Notes: generated from the letters alone by a model not told the origin. Counted from the first letter of the stretch, positions 15,221 through 24,334 are shown. The stretch: DNA of 64,000 bases from Polaribacter butkevichii (GCF_038024105.1 NZ_CP150661.1:3315501-3379500); one strand, 5' to 3'. A program made the numbers and translations.

Positions 15221-17710
15221 TTATTTAGGATCTAAAATTGTACCAATTCTATCTACAACATCTTGTAGGTGATAACGAGTTAGCGTATTGCCTCTGTTAG
15301 ATGCTGCTTTTGCATCACGTTGTAAACGTTTTAACTCTCCTCTTGCTACAGATTTTACATCAGATTGATTGATTGTAATACCAGTTGTTTTTCTGTAACC
15401 GCTATTGCTACCTCTTTGGTCTGATGCTTTATTTAATAGATAATCTAACCTGTCTAAATAAGCTCTTTGTAAGTTTCTTCTGTAGGTGTCAATAGACTTT
15501 CCTGTATAAATTTCACTCCAAACTCCTTTTCTTAAATCGCTCATCATGCTAATTAAAGAGTAAGCTTTAGAACCATTAGAGGTTTCATTTTCTATCATAC
15601 GTGCCATTCTACCAGCATCTAATATATTATTTAAAGTTCTTGCTTGTAAACCTCTAACTCTTTCTACAGAACCAGAAAATTCAGTTTTGCTAAAAATGTT
15701 TTGATCTAACATCCAAGTAGGTGTTTTAAATAACTCATCAATAACAAATTGTAAAGCTTCTTTTTGAATTGCTTTATCTACAGGAGTGTACACAGCACCT
15801 TCTTGGTCTGTGGTTTTAAAGTTTTCGTAAACCCCACCAACATTTGCTGTTACATGCCCCATATATCTATTAAACTGACTTAAAACTTGTCCGTACATGG
15901 TAGATAATTCGTCATAATTTTTACCTTTTTCAGATGTCCATTCCTCTAATCTAGGTAAAATTCTTTGTAAATTTTTAATACCATACATAGAAGCTTTCAT
16001 AGCGTTATCTCCTAAATCTTCTGTTTGAGAACTAGGATCTACAACTCCAGATGCTTGTTGATGTCCAAACCTGTACATTGGGTCTCCTGCATGCTTTAAA
16101 ATCCAAGAGTCTAAAATTGGTTTTTCATCAATAGCACTTTTATCTAAAATAGGTCTGTATCCCCAAGAAATTGCATATTTATCGTAGGTACCAATATTTG
16201 GCATTAATGCAACACCTTTATCTTCTGGTTGTGCAACGTAATTAAAACGAGCATAATCCATAATAGAAGGTGCTGTTCCGTACTTTTTAGTAAAAGAAGC
16301 AGAGCGTAAAGAATCTACTGGATACGCTGTAGAACTCCCCATATTATGAGGTAATCCTAAAGTGTGACCAAGCTCATGAGAAGAAACAAAACGAATTAAA
16401 CGTCCCATAGTTTCTGTTTTAAAATTGTTACCTCTTGCATCAGGATTTATTGCTGCAGTTTGTATAAAGTACCAATTGTGTAATAAGGTCATTACATTAT
16501 GGTACCAGTTGATATCTGATTCTAAAATTTCTCCTGATCTTGGGTCACTAACATGAGGACCGTTTGCATTTGGAATAGGAGAAGCTAAATAACGAATTAC
16601 AGAATAACGAACATCTTCTGGGCTATACTCTGGATCTTCTTCTTTAGTTGGTGCCATTTTACCAACAATTGCATTTTTAAAACCTGCAGCTTCAAAAGCA
16701 ACTTGCCAATCGTTTACACCCTGTATAATATAAGGAACCCATTCTTTAGGAGTAGCTCTATCTACATAATAAACAATTTGTTTTTTAGGTTCTACTAATT
16801 CTCCTCTTTTAAATTTTTCGATATCTTCATCTTTTACCTCTAAACGATATCTATCTAAATAAGTTACGGTTTTACTTTTTTGAGCTTCTAAGCCATAATC
16901 TACTTGTCCGCGTGCAAACCATCCTACACGTTCATCAAAATAACGTCTTTTCATAGGTACTTTAGGTAGTAGTATCATAGAGTTACTCATCTCTAAAGTA
17001 ATAGAACCTAGTGCCTTGTTTGATGGAGCTTTACTTGCAAAATAAGTTTTTACATGTCTAATTTCTATGTTCTGTGGGTAACTACTTACGCGGTCTATAT
17101 AAGAACGATCTTTATCCATTCTTGTTGCACCATAAGCTTTTCTATAAAAATCTGGAAAACCTAAAGGTTTTATATCTGTTGCAAATAAAGCGGTAGCATC
17201 TATAACGGTTGCCGTAGAATCTTTACTGATTGCTTTTATTGGAAAAGAAAATAAAATAGGCTCTAAATTAGAGTTTACAACAGCCTCATGTACGGGTAAA
17301 ATAGTATCAGCAACTACATCGTAAGAAACAATTCTTAACAGAATTTGTTTCTTTTTCTTTTCCCAGCGTAGTACTTGTGTATTGGTTTTTCCGCCACCAA
17401 AACCAATACCATTTGCAGTTTTAGCAATTCTTGTAACCATTAGCATTTCTCTTTTTATAAGAGAATCTGGAATCTCAAAAAGATACTCGTTATCTTTTTT
17501 GTGTACTTTAAATAAACCTTCATCAGTTGTGTAGTCTTTGGTAACTACTTTACCGTAAGGTTGAATGTCTCCTTTTTTAGGGGTTGGTTTTTTAGTTTTC
17601 TTTGCTGTCTCTTTTTCTTTTTTCTTCCAAAATTGGGCATCCATTTCTGTAGAAAAACCAAGTACAAAAGCTACTAAAAGTAATTTAGTAAAAAGTCTTT
17701 TTGTTATCAT
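15221..17710 (-). CDS. Secreted zinc metalloprotease (DUF5118/DUF5117/met-zincin)
   Basis: The start at 17710 (MITKRLFTKLLLVAFVLGFSTEMDAQ) gives a signal peptide; a start at 17737 would add nine residues. The 829 residues comprise a DUF5118-like segment (about 40-90), a DUF5117 region (about 95-295) and a metzincin-type protease domain with HELGHTLGLPHNMG (about 444-457), where HExxHxxGxxH supplies three Zn ligands and the catalytic Glu, followed by a Met-turn-like SIMDY. The family is abundant in Bacteroidota, exported to periplasm or surface; substrates are unknown. No type IX sorting domain is seen. Terminator at 15168. Confidence 0.92.
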   Translation of the reverse strand: MITKRLFTKLLLVAFVLGFSTEMDAQFWKKKEKETAKKTKKPTPKKGDIQPYGKVVTKDYTTDEGLFKVHKKDNEYLFEIPDSLIKREMLMVTRIAKTANGIGFGGGKTNTQVLRWEKKKKQILLRIVSYDVVADTILPVHEAVVNSNLEPILFSFPIKAISKDSTATVIDATALFATDIKPLGFPDFYRKAYGATRMDKDRSYIDRVSSYPQNIEIRHVKTYFASKAPSNKALGSITLEMSNSMILLPKVPMKRRYFDERVGWFARGQVDYGLEAQKSKTVTYLDRYRLEVKDEDIEKFKRGELVEPKKQIVYYVDRATPKEWVPYIIQGVNDWQVAFEAAGFKNAIVGKMAPTKEEDPEYSPEDVRYSVIRYLASPIPNANGPHVSDPRSGEILESDINWYHNVMTLLHNWYFIQTAAINPDARGNNFKTETMGRLIRFVSSHELGHTLGLPHNMGSSTAYPVDSLRSASFTKKYGTAPSIMDYARFNYVAQPEDKGVALMPNIGTYDKYAISWGYRPILDKSAIDEKPILDSWILKHAGDPMYRFGHQQASGVVDPSSQTEDLGDNAMKASMYGIKNLQRILPRLEEWTSEKGKNYDELSTMYGQVLSQFNRYMGHVTANVGGVYENFKTTDQEGAVYTPVDKAIQKEALQFVIDELFKTPTWMLDQNIFSKTEFSGSVERVRGLQARTLNNILDAGRMARMIENETSNGSKAYSLISMMSDLRKGVWSEIYTGKSIDTYRRNLQRAYLDRLDYLLNKASDQRGSNSGYRKTTGITINQSDVKSVARGELKRLQRDAKAASNRGNTLTRYHLQDVVDRIGTILDPK

Positions 17711-17941
17711 TAAAGTTATATTTGAATTAAGACACAATTTAGGGAAACTATAAAAAAGGAGTCTTAAAGAAAGCTTAAAGAAATGTTAAAGGAAAGCCTC
17801 TTATTTAAATAAAAAATAGACTAAAATGTAAGAAGTGTTTTTATAATTATTTTAGGTGTTTAAGGATGTTTTAGCTAACAATATTAAGCTATAAATTATT
17901 TAAAAGTAAGTGTGATAACTTTAGTTTTTAGATGAATATAT

Positions 17942-17991
17942 TAAAAAGAAAAACTCATATACAATTAATTGTATATGAGTTTTTCTTTTTA
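17942..17991 (-). terminator. 50-bp perfect palindrome, terminator after PurF-like gene
   Basis: Every base from 17942 to 17991 is complementary about the centre 17966/17967 (core CATATACAATTAATTGTATATG flanked by ACTC/GAGT and A/T tracts). It ends 21 bp before the stop codon of the minus-strand gene at 18013, fitting a terminator. The rest of the 302-bp gap (17711-17941) is AT-rich with no feature I can support beyond the upstream region of the metalloprotease. Confidence 0.75.
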
Positions 17992-18012
17992 TAAATACTA
18001 AAAGAGTTTCTT

Positions 18013-19911
18013 TTAGTAAGCTCTTTTGTCGCTTCCTTCGTAAAAATTAATAAAGGCTTGGTTTACAACTCTCATTCCTCCCGGAGTAGGATAATTACCA
18101 GTAAAATACCAATCACCAAGATTATCAGGACACGCTTTGTGTAAACCTTCTATAGATTGATAAATAACTTCTACACCAGCCTTAATATCTTCTGTTTTTA
18201 ACATTTCTGCAATTTTAGCAGAAATTTCTTCAGGTTTAAAAGGATTGTAAATTTCTTTAACGTAATTTATAATTTCTGTATCTGCTTTGGCTTGTTGTTC
18301 TTTACATTTTTTGTAAACATCGTCTACAATATGATATTGATTGGTATCTTTTAACAATTCTAAAGCTGCCTTAAAAGCAATAAAATCATCAATTCTAGCC
18401 ATGTCAATTCCGTAACAATCTGGGTAACGAATTTGTGGAGCAGAAGAAACTACAACTATTTTTTTAGGACTTAATCTGTCTAAAATTCTAATAATACTTT
18501 TCTTTAAGGTTGTTCCACGAACAATACTATCATCAATAATAACAAGGTTGTCGGTAGGTTTTACAACACCGTAAGTAATATCATATACATGCTCTACCAA
18601 ATCATCTCTACTGCTATCATCAGCAATAAAAGTTCTTAATTTTGCATCTTTAATTGCTATTTTTTCAAAACGAGGTCTTTCAGATAAAATTTCTGTAACT
18701 CTTTGCGCAGATAATTTTGTACCACCTGCTAATATTTTAGCTGTTTTTTGTTGATTTAAAATATCTTCAGCAGCTTCTGTCATTCCGTAAAAAGACGTTT
18801 CCGCTGTATTTGGGATAAAAGAAAATACCGTATTAGAAATATCACTGTTAATAGAGTCTAGTACTTTAGGAAACACATATTTTCCTAAATTTTTACGCTC
18901 TTCGTAAATAGAAGCATCACTTCCTCTAGAAAAATAAATACGTTCAAAAGAACATGCCTTGTTTTCTCTTGGTTCTAACACCTTTTTTATAGAAGTTTTT
19001 CCACTCTTTTTAATAATTAAAGCATGTCCTCTTTTTAATTCTTGAACATCATCAATCTTAACATTAAAAACAGTTTGTATAACAGGTCTTTCTGATGCAA
19101 CAACAACTACTTCTTCATCTTCATAAAAGTAAGTAGGTCTAATTCCGTTTGGATCTCTCAAAACAAAAGCATCTCCATGTCCAACTAAACCTGCCATTGC
19201 ATATCCACCATCCCAGTTTTTAGAAGATCTTTTTAATACCTTTTTAAGACTTAAATTTTCTTCGATAAATGGAGAAGCGTTTCTTTTATTAAAACCTTCT
19301 TTTTTAGCTTGTTGATATAATTTACCAACTTCATCTTCTAAAAAATGACCAATTTTTTCCATTACAGTTACCGTATCGGTAGACTCTTTTGGGTGCTGAC
19401 CTAACTCAATTAACTCCTCTAACATTTGTTTAGAGTTTGTCATATTAAAGTTACCAGCAACTATTAAGTTTTTGTGCCTCCAATTACTTTGGCGTAAAAA
19501 AGGGTGTACACTTTCTATACTATTTTTACCAAAAGTACCATAACGTACGTGTCCTAAAAACAAATTACCAACATAAGGCATGTTTTCTTCTTGCCATGCA
19601 ACATCGTCTTTTTTATCTGGATTTTGTTCTAAAATTCCATTTAAACGTTCGTTAATTTGAGCAAAAATATCTTGTATAGGTTGCGATTGGTTAGAGCGCA
19701 CTCTACTAATATATCTTGTGCCTGGGGCTACATTAAATTTTATGCTAGCAAAACCTGCACCATCTTGACCACGATTGTGCTGTTTTTCCATTAATAAATA
19801 CATTTTATTGATTCCGTAAAAAGCAGAACCGTATTTGTCTTTATAAAATTGTAAAGGCTTCTTTAATCTAACAAGTGCAATTCCACATTCGTGTTTAATA
19901 GCATCACTCAT
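18013..19911 (-). CDS. Amidophosphoribosyltransferase-like protein (long Bacteroidota form)
   Basis: 632 residues, longer than ordinary PurF (about 470-510). The N-terminal class II glutamine amidotransferase domain starts HECGIALVRL, so the nucleophile would be Cys9 after removal of an eight-residue propeptide; NRGQDGAGFASI and the GHVRYGTFG motif follow. The C-terminal phosphoribosyltransferase domain has the PRPP loop VIIDDSIVRGTT. Such a protein would make 5-phosphoribosylamine from PRPP and glutamine. The additional length and pairing with a PfkB kinase leave open a role apart from the main purine pathway. Cytosolic. Confidence 0.88.
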   Translation of the reverse strand: MSDAIKHECGIALVRLKKPLQFYKDKYGSAFYGINKMYLLMEKQHNRGQDGAGFASIKFNVAPGTRYISRVRSNQSQPIQDIFAQINERLNGILEQNPDKKDDVAWQEENMPYVGNLFLGHVRYGTFGKNSIESVHPFLRQSNWRHKNLIVAGNFNMTNSKQMLEELIELGQHPKESTDTVTVMEKIGHFLEDEVGKLYQQAKKEGFNKRNASPFIEENLSLKKVLKRSSKNWDGGYAMAGLVGHGDAFVLRDPNGIRPTYFYEDEEVVVVASERPVIQTVFNVKIDDVQELKRGHALIIKKSGKTSIKKVLEPRENKACSFERIYFSRGSDASIYEERKNLGKYVFPKVLDSINSDISNTVFSFIPNTAETSFYGMTEAAEDILNQQKTAKILAGGTKLSAQRVTEILSERPRFEKIAIKDAKLRTFIADDSSRDDLVEHVYDITYGVVKPTDNLVIIDDSIVRGTTLKKSIIRILDRLSPKKIVVVSSAPQIRYPDCYGIDMARIDDFIAFKAALELLKDTNQYHIVDDVYKKCKEQQAKADTEIINYVKEIYNPFKPEEISAKIAEMLKTEDIKAGVEVIYQSIEGLHKACPDNLGDWYFTGNYPTPGGMRVVNQAFINFYEGSDKRAY

Positions 19912-19950
19912 TGGTAGTTATCGTTTTTGTAGGGGTTGTTATAAATAAAA

Positions 19951-19974
19951 AATCCGCAGCAAAACCTGCGGATT
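19951..19974 (-). terminator. Intrinsic terminator of the pfkB-type gene
   Basis: AATCCGCAG, loop CAAAAC, CTGCGGATT, followed in gene direction by TTTTTATTTAT. It lies between the PfkB gene (stop at 19979) and the PurF-like gene (start at 19911), 67 bp apart, so the pair may be only partly co-transcribed. Confidence 0.8.
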
Positions 19975-19978
19975 AAAA

Positions 19979-20905
19979 TTAAGATATTTTTATATCAAAC
20001 TGTGTTAAATCTTTAAAATCTTGTAAGCGAGATTTAACTTCTGCGCCTGTAAGTTCTTGCATTCTATCGGTACCAAATTTCTCTACACAGAAAGAAGCCA
20101 AGTTAGAACCATATATAACTGCATTTTTCATGTTGTTAAAAGAGATGTCTTCTGTTTTTGCTAAAAACCCACAAAAACCACCTGCAAAAGTATCTCCTGC
20201 TCCCGTTGGATCAAAAACTTCTGCTAACGGTAATGCCGGAGCATAAAACATATTTCCTTCATTAAATAACAAAGCACCATGTTCTCCTTTTTTGATGACC
20301 ACATATTTTGGTCCCATTTCATGAATCTTTTTAGCCGCATTTACCAAAGAATATTCTCCGGATAATTGACGAGCTTCTTCATCATTAATGGTAATTACAT
20401 CTACTCTTTTTAAAACGGTATGTAAATCTGCCAAAGCAATATCCATCCAAAAGTTCATCGTATCTAAAACTACTAATTTTGGTCTTTCTGTCATTTGGTC
20501 TAAAACAGATGCTTGTGTTAAAGGGTGTAAATTACCTAACATTACAATACCTGCATCTTTAAAACTTTCTGGAACCACAGGGGCAAATGTTTCTAAAACA
20601 TTTAATTCTGTAATTAAAGTATCTCTAGAGTTCATATCATTATGATACTTACCACTCCAGAAAAAAGTTTTACCTTCTTTGTCAACTTCAATTCCATCGG
20701 TATTAATTCCTTTAGAATTCATCATTTCTAGATATGAGGCAGGGAAATCTCCACCAACAACAGAAACAACGCCTGTTTTTACTCCAAATTGACTTGCAGC
20801 TAAACCTACATAAGTTCCAGAACCACCTAATATTTTGTCAGTTTTCCCAAAAGGAGTTTCAATAGCATCAAAAGCTACTGTACCAACTGCTAATAATTTA
20901 CTCAT
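19979..20905 (-). CDS. PfkB family carbohydrate/nucleoside kinase
   Basis: A 308-residue ribokinase-fold protein. N-terminal VGTVAFDAIETPFG and GGSGTYVGLAASQFG form the substrate side; the C-terminal signature DPTGAGDTFAGGFCGFL (about 240-256) holds the anion hole and catalytic Asp. It phosphorylates a sugar or nucleoside with ATP; the substrate cannot be read from sequence. It precedes the PurF-like gene in the same direction and is divergent from sufE. In gene direction a TTG, 18 bp, TATTTTTG promoter lies at 20989-20961. Confidence 0.9.
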   Translation of the reverse strand: MSKLLAVGTVAFDAIETPFGKTDKILGGSGTYVGLAASQFGVKTGVVSVVGGDFPASYLEMMNSKGINTDGIEVDKEGKTFFWSGKYHNDMNSRDTLITELNVLETFAPVVPESFKDAGIVMLGNLHPLTQASVLDQMTERPKLVVLDTMNFWMDIALADLHTVLKRVDVITINDEEARQLSGEYSLVNAAKKIHEMGPKYVVIKKGEHGALLFNEGNMFYAPALPLAEVFDPTGAGDTFAGGFCGFLAKTEDISFNNMKNAVIYGSNLASFCVEKFGTDRMQELTGAEVKSRLQDFKDLTQFDIKIS

Positions 20906-20922
20906 TTCTTAGATTTTATACG

Positions 20923-20989
20923 TAATTTTGCATTCTAATAAGAATGCTTTTTTAAAAGTGCAAAAATAAGTTTTAAAAATGACTATCAA
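20923..20989. promoter_or_regulatory. Divergent promoters, pfkB-type gene and sufE
   Basis: Minus strand: TTG at 20989-20987, 18-bp spacer, TATTTTTG at 20968-20961, a good Bacteroidota promoter for the PfkB gene. Plus strand: TAATTTTG at 20923-20930 toward sufE, lacking a clear -33 TTG. Between them GCATTCT-AATA-AGAATGC (20930-20947) can form a hairpin or operator. Confidence 0.55.
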
Positions 20990-21404
20990 AGAAATACAAG
21001 AAGAAATTATTGATGAGTTTTCTATGTTTGATGATTGGATGGAACGCTATGAGTACATTATAGAGTTAGGAAAATCGTTACCAATGATTGATGATGCACA
21101 CAAATTAGATGAAAATTTAATAAAAGGTTGTCAGTCTAAAGTATGGTTATATTCAGAATTAGAGAATGATACTATTAAGTTTTCTGCAGATAGTGATGCT
21201 ATTTTAACCAAAGGAATTGTGGCATTATTATTGAGGGTTTATTCAAATCAAAAACCAGCAGCTATTTTAGCAGCGGATACAGATTTTATTGATGAAATTG
21301 GTTTAAAAGAACATTTATCACCCACAAGAGCAAATGGTTTAGTTTCTATGATTAAGTATATAAAAATGTATGCAATTGCGCAACAAACTAAATTATCAAA
21401 TTAA
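20979..21404 (+). CDS. sufE: SufE family cysteine desulfurase sulfur acceptor
   Basis: A 141-residue SufE protein. Cys51 in NLIKGCQSKVWL is the conserved residue that accepts persulfide sulfur from SufS for Fe-S cluster assembly; LSPTRANGLVSMIKYIK at the C-terminus is typical. Cytosolic. The DUF59 protein gene follows after 11 bp, and the two form an operon. The rest of the suf genes (sufBCDS) are not in this window. Confidence 0.95.
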   Translation: MTIKEIQEEIIDEFSMFDDWMERYEYIIELGKSLPMIDDAHKLDENLIKGCQSKVWLYSELENDTIKFSADSDAILTKGIVALLLRVYSNQKPAAILAADTDFIDEIGLKEHLSPTRANGLVSMIKYIKMYAIAQQTKLSN

Positions 21405-21415
21405 GATTTTAAAGA

Positions 21416-21736
21416 ATGACAGATAAAGAATTAGAAGTAATAGGTGATAAAATTGTAAATGTTTTAAAAACAATTTATGATCCAGAAATACCAGTAGATA
21501 TATACGAGTTAGGTTTAATTTATGATGTTTTTGTATCTGAAGAAAACAATGCAAAAATATTAATGACCTTAACTTCACCAAATTGCCCTGTTGCAGAAAG
21601 TTTACCTGTAGAGGTAGAAGATAAAGTAAAAACTTTAAAAGAAATTGAAAATTGCGAAGTGGAAATTACGTTCGATCCTACTTGGACACAAGATATGATG
21701 AGTGAAGAAGCAAAGCTAGAACTTGGTATGTTGTAA
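21416..21736 (+). CDS. DUF59/MIP18-family Fe-S assembly protein (SUF-associated)
   Basis: A 106-residue protein of the DUF59 (SufT/PaaD-like) type. TIYDPEIPVDIYELGLIYDV and the conserved Cys in TSPNCPVAESLP are diagnostic, ending with FDPTWTQDMMSEEAKLELGM. It helps mature or deliver Fe-S clusters with the SUF machinery. It begins 11 bp after sufE, in the operon with it. Confidence 0.93.
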   Translation: MTDKELEVIGDKIVNVLKTIYDPEIPVDIYELGLIYDVFVSEENNAKILMTLTSPNCPVAESLPVEVEDKVKTLKEIENCEVEITFDPTWTQDMMSEEAKLELGML

Positions 21737-21778
21737 GTAGTTATTAATGTTAAGTTTTGAATGATTAGTTAAAAGTGC

Positions 21779-21818
21779 AAACTTTAAAACTTTGAAACTT
21801 TGAAACTTTGAAACTTTG
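21779..21818 (+). repeat. Tandem 8-bp repeat AAACTTTG ahead of DUF2480 gene
   Basis: Four perfect copies of AAACTTTG (21787-21818) preceded by one variant AAACTTTA (21779-21786). The array ends four bases before the ATG at 21823, so it occupies the leader and ribosome-binding region. Copy number change by slippage would alter spacing to upstream signals. Confidence 0.85.
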
Positions 21819-21822
21819 AAAA

Positions 21823-22332
21823 ATGGCAGAAGAAATTATAAATAGAGTTGCAAATAGTAAACTAAAAACTTTTGATTTAGAAGAAATCTATCCAGAAGGA
21901 AAACGGGTTTTATTTGATGTAAAAGATTGGTTGTTTCAAGAGTTAATTTTAAAAGAGAAAGACTTTAGAGAATCTGTAAAAAACCATGATTGGTCTCAGT
22001 ACAAAAACTCTTTTGTTGCTATTTCTTGTTCTGCAGATGCTATAATTCCTTCTTGGGCTTTTATGTTGGTTGCTTCAGAATTAATACCGTTTGCAAACAA
22101 AGTAGTGATAGGTAATTTAGAGTTGTTAGAAACCGTTCTGTATCAAGAACTAATAGGTTTTTTAGATTTTAAAGAATTTACAGATGCACCTGTTATTATA
22201 AAAGGATGTGCAAATAAGCCCATCCCAGATTCTGCTTATATATTTTTAATTGAAAAATTACAACCTGTAGCAAGGTCTATCATGTTTGGAGAAGCTTGCT
22301 CAACAGTACCTTTATATAAAACTAAAAAATAA
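21823..22332 (+). CDS. DUF2480 family protein
   Basis: A 169-residue cytosolic protein of a Bacteroidota-specific family: NRVANSKLKTFDLEEIYPEGKRVLFDVKDWLFQ at the N-terminus, a central FVAISCSADAIIPSWAFMLVA and the C-terminal IMFGEACSTVPLYK. Three cysteines (AISC, IKGC, EACS) are conserved-looking and could bind metal. The family is often seen next to suf genes, as here (87 bp after the DUF59 gene), which suggests a tie to Fe-S metabolism (inference). Function is unknown. Confidence 0.9.
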   Translation: MAEEIINRVANSKLKTFDLEEIYPEGKRVLFDVKDWLFQELILKEKDFRESVKNHDWSQYKNSFVAISCSADAIIPSWAFMLVASELIPFANKVVIGNLELLETVLYQELIGFLDFKEFTDAPVIIKGCANKPIPDSAYIFLIEKLQPVARSIMFGEACSTVPLYKTKK

Positions 22333-22379
22333 TTTTAACGTTTTTACAGTTACTATTATTTTTATAATAGCTTATAACC

Positions 22380-23243
22380 ATGAGAAGACTATCACTTCTT
22401 TTATTACTTGTTATTTCTACTTCTTTTTATGCACAAAAAAAGAAAAAAGATACGCTGCCTGTTCCTAAATGGAAAATTCTAGGAAGATTTACGTTTGTTT
22501 TTAATCAGTCTTCATTTACAAACTGGGTTTCTGGTGGAGAAAATACTGTGGCAGGAGATATTAATGTTCACTACGATTTTAATTACAAAAAAAAGAACAT
22601 TAACTGGGATACAAGAATATTAACAGGTTATGGTTTAAGTCATTTAAATGGTAAAGGATATCGAAAAACAAATGATAGATTTGAATTAAACTCTTTGTTG
22701 GGGGTAAAATCTGGTAAAAATTGGTTCCTTTCTCAATTTCTAAACTTTAAAACACAGTATACAAGAGGTTACAATTACAAAAAAACACCGCCATTACCAG
22801 TTTCAGATTTTTTATCACCTGCCTATTTAAGTTTAGGGCCAGGTATGTTATGGAAAAAATCGGATAACTCAAATATAAATATAGCGCCTGCTACTGCAAG
22901 GTTAACAATGGTTAGCGATTTTTTTTCAGGGCAATTTGGGGTGGATGAAGGAGATAATACTGCTTTTAGTTTAGGTTTTAACTTAGCCAGTTATTTTAAA
23001 TTTACGGTGATGGAAAATGTAGAAGTAGAAAATGTTTTAACCGTTTATTCAGATTATCTAGATCAGCCAGAAAATCTAGATATAGAAAATCAAATGAATA
23101 TTCGTTTTAAAGTGAATAAGCACATGAAAATGCACATGACTTTTCATGGTGTAATGGATGATAATGCTTCTAGCAGAATACAGTTTAGACAATTATTTGG
23201 TTTAGGGTTAAATTATAGTTTTCATGAAAAAGTGACTTATTAA
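22380..23243 (+). CDS. DUF3078 outer-membrane-type protein 1
   Basis: A 287-residue protein with signal peptide (1-19, LLLLLVISTSFYAQ). FNQSSFTNWVSGGENTVAGDI is the DUF3078 hallmark, followed by repeated amphipathic strands (INWDTRILTGYGLSHLNG, NWFLSQFLNFKTQYTRG), with a terminal LGLNYSF suggesting beta-barrel insertion. Predicted in the outer membrane; function unknown. The hairpin CTATTAT-TTTT-ATAATAG lies nine bases before the start codon. A second DUF3078-like gene follows. Confidence 0.88.
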   Translation: MRRLSLLLLLVISTSFYAQKKKKDTLPVPKWKILGRFTFVFNQSSFTNWVSGGENTVAGDINVHYDFNYKKKNINWDTRILTGYGLSHLNGKGYRKTNDRFELNSLLGVKSGKNWFLSQFLNFKTQYTRGYNYKKTPPLPVSDFLSPAYLSLGPGMLWKKSDNSNINIAPATARLTMVSDFFSGQFGVDEGDNTAFSLGFNLASYFKFTVMENVEVENVLTVYSDYLDQPENLDIENQMNIRFKVNKHMKMHMTFHGVMDDNASSRIQFRQLFGLGLNYSFHEKVTY

Positions 23244-23251
23244 TTTTTTTA

Positions 23252-23279
23252 TTGTCTAAACAATAAAAGCGTATTTTTG
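23252..23279 (+). promoter_or_regulatory. Promoter of DUF3078-type gene 2
   Basis: TTG at 23252-23254, a 17-bp spacer, TATTTTTG at 23272-23279, 34 bp before the ATG at 23314: the Bacteroidota TTG/TAnnTTTG pattern with a slightly short spacer. Confidence 0.65.
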
Positions 23280-23313
23280 CACGCTTAAAATTAAATATTA
23301 AAAAAATTTAAAA

Positions 23314-24246
23314 ATGAAAAAATTATCAATCTTAGTTTTATTGGTATTCGTTAGTTTTTCTGTAAATGGACAAACAGCAGAAGAATTAAAAAAAGAACAA
23401 GCTCCTAAAAAAGCACAAATTGCTAAATTACAAGGAGAAGTAAATGCTTTACAAGCAAAAATTGATGCACTTCCAGGATGGAGAAAAGGTGCTTTTGGTA
23501 CCGTTGGTGGTAGTCTTTCTGGTTTTAATAACTGGTATTCTAAATCTGCTGCAAACTCATCTGCAGGTAACATTGGTATTACTGTAAATGGTTTTGCTAA
23601 TTTAATTGAAGAAGATTTTTTCTGGAGAAACTCTGGATCTATTAATTTAGGCTGGGTAAAGTTAGATGATAAAGATGACCCAAGTGATAATGGATCTTTT
23701 GAAGCTGCTACAGATGTATTTACTATTAGCTCTTTATATGGTAAAAGATTAAACAAAAAGTGGGCACTTTCTGGTTTAGCAGAATACAGAACTACTATTA
23801 TAGAAAACTTTAATAACCCAGGTTATTTAGACTTTGGTATTGGTGCTACTTGGACACCTACAGACAACTTAGTTGTTGTAATGCACCCAGGAAACTACAA
23901 TTTCGTTTTTAGTAATGGAGAAAGTGTTTTTGAATCTTCTTTAGGTGCAAAAATTGTTGCAGATTACACTAAAAAATATGGTAAATTAAGTGTAAAATCT
24001 AACTTATCTATCTTTCAAAGCTATGAAGATGCAGATTTATCTAACTGGACTTGGACAAACTCTTTTGGTTACACAATCTGGAAAGGAATTGGTGTAGGTT
24101 TAGAAGTTGGTTTACGTGATAATAAACAAGAAGCTTTAAACTATTTACAAACAAGAGATATAAATCCGATTCCTTCGGCAACTTTTGACACTGTAGATAA
24201 TAAGTTACAAACTTACTGGTTATTTGGTATGAGCTATGCTTTTTAA
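23314..24246 (+). CDS. DUF3078-type outer-membrane protein 2
   Basis: A 310-residue protein with signal peptide (1-19, ending VNGQ), then a short coiled coil (TAEELKKEQAPKKAQIAKLQ and ALQAKIDAL) and a barrel-like remainder. GGSLSGFNNWYSKSAANSSAGNIG matches the DUF3078 N-terminal strand; SINLGWVKLDD and the final YWLFGMSYAF fit an outer-membrane barrel. Codon use is optimised in appearance and it has its own strong promoter, so it may be abundant. The coiled coil could contact peptidoglycan or other proteins (inference). Confidence 0.85.
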   Translation: MKKLSILVLLVFVSFSVNGQTAEELKKEQAPKKAQIAKLQGEVNALQAKIDALPGWRKGAFGTVGGSLSGFNNWYSKSAANSSAGNIGITVNGFANLIEEDFFWRNSGSINLGWVKLDDKDDPSDNGSFEAATDVFTISSLYGKRLNKKWALSGLAEYRTTIIENFNNPGYLDFGIGATWTPTDNLVVVMHPGNYNFVFSNGESVFESSLGAKIVADYTKKYGKLSVKSNLSIFQSYEDADLSNWTWTNSFGYTIWKGIGVGLEVGLRDNKQEALNYLQTRDINPIPSATFDTVDNKLQTYWLFGMSYAF

Positions 24247-24270
24247 TTAGCATCAAAATATATTTTATTA

Positions 24271-24303
24271 AACCTTAAGAAGAAATTCTTAAGGTTTTTT
24301 ATT
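24271..24303 (+). terminator. Intrinsic terminator of DUF3078-type gene 2
   Basis: AACCTTAAGAA, loop GAAA, TTCTTAAGGTT followed by TTTTA: a perfect 11-bp stem with a GAAA tetraloop and a U-tract, 25 bp past the stop. Confidence 0.9.
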
Positions 24304-24334
24304 TTCCTTACTTTTACATTCTAAACCTTTATTG

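Noticed and set aside
23298..23756. A 152-codon minus-strand frame over the second DUF3078-type gene
   Set aside because: It is antisense to a gene with promoter, signal peptide and terminator; its composition reflects the opposite strand.
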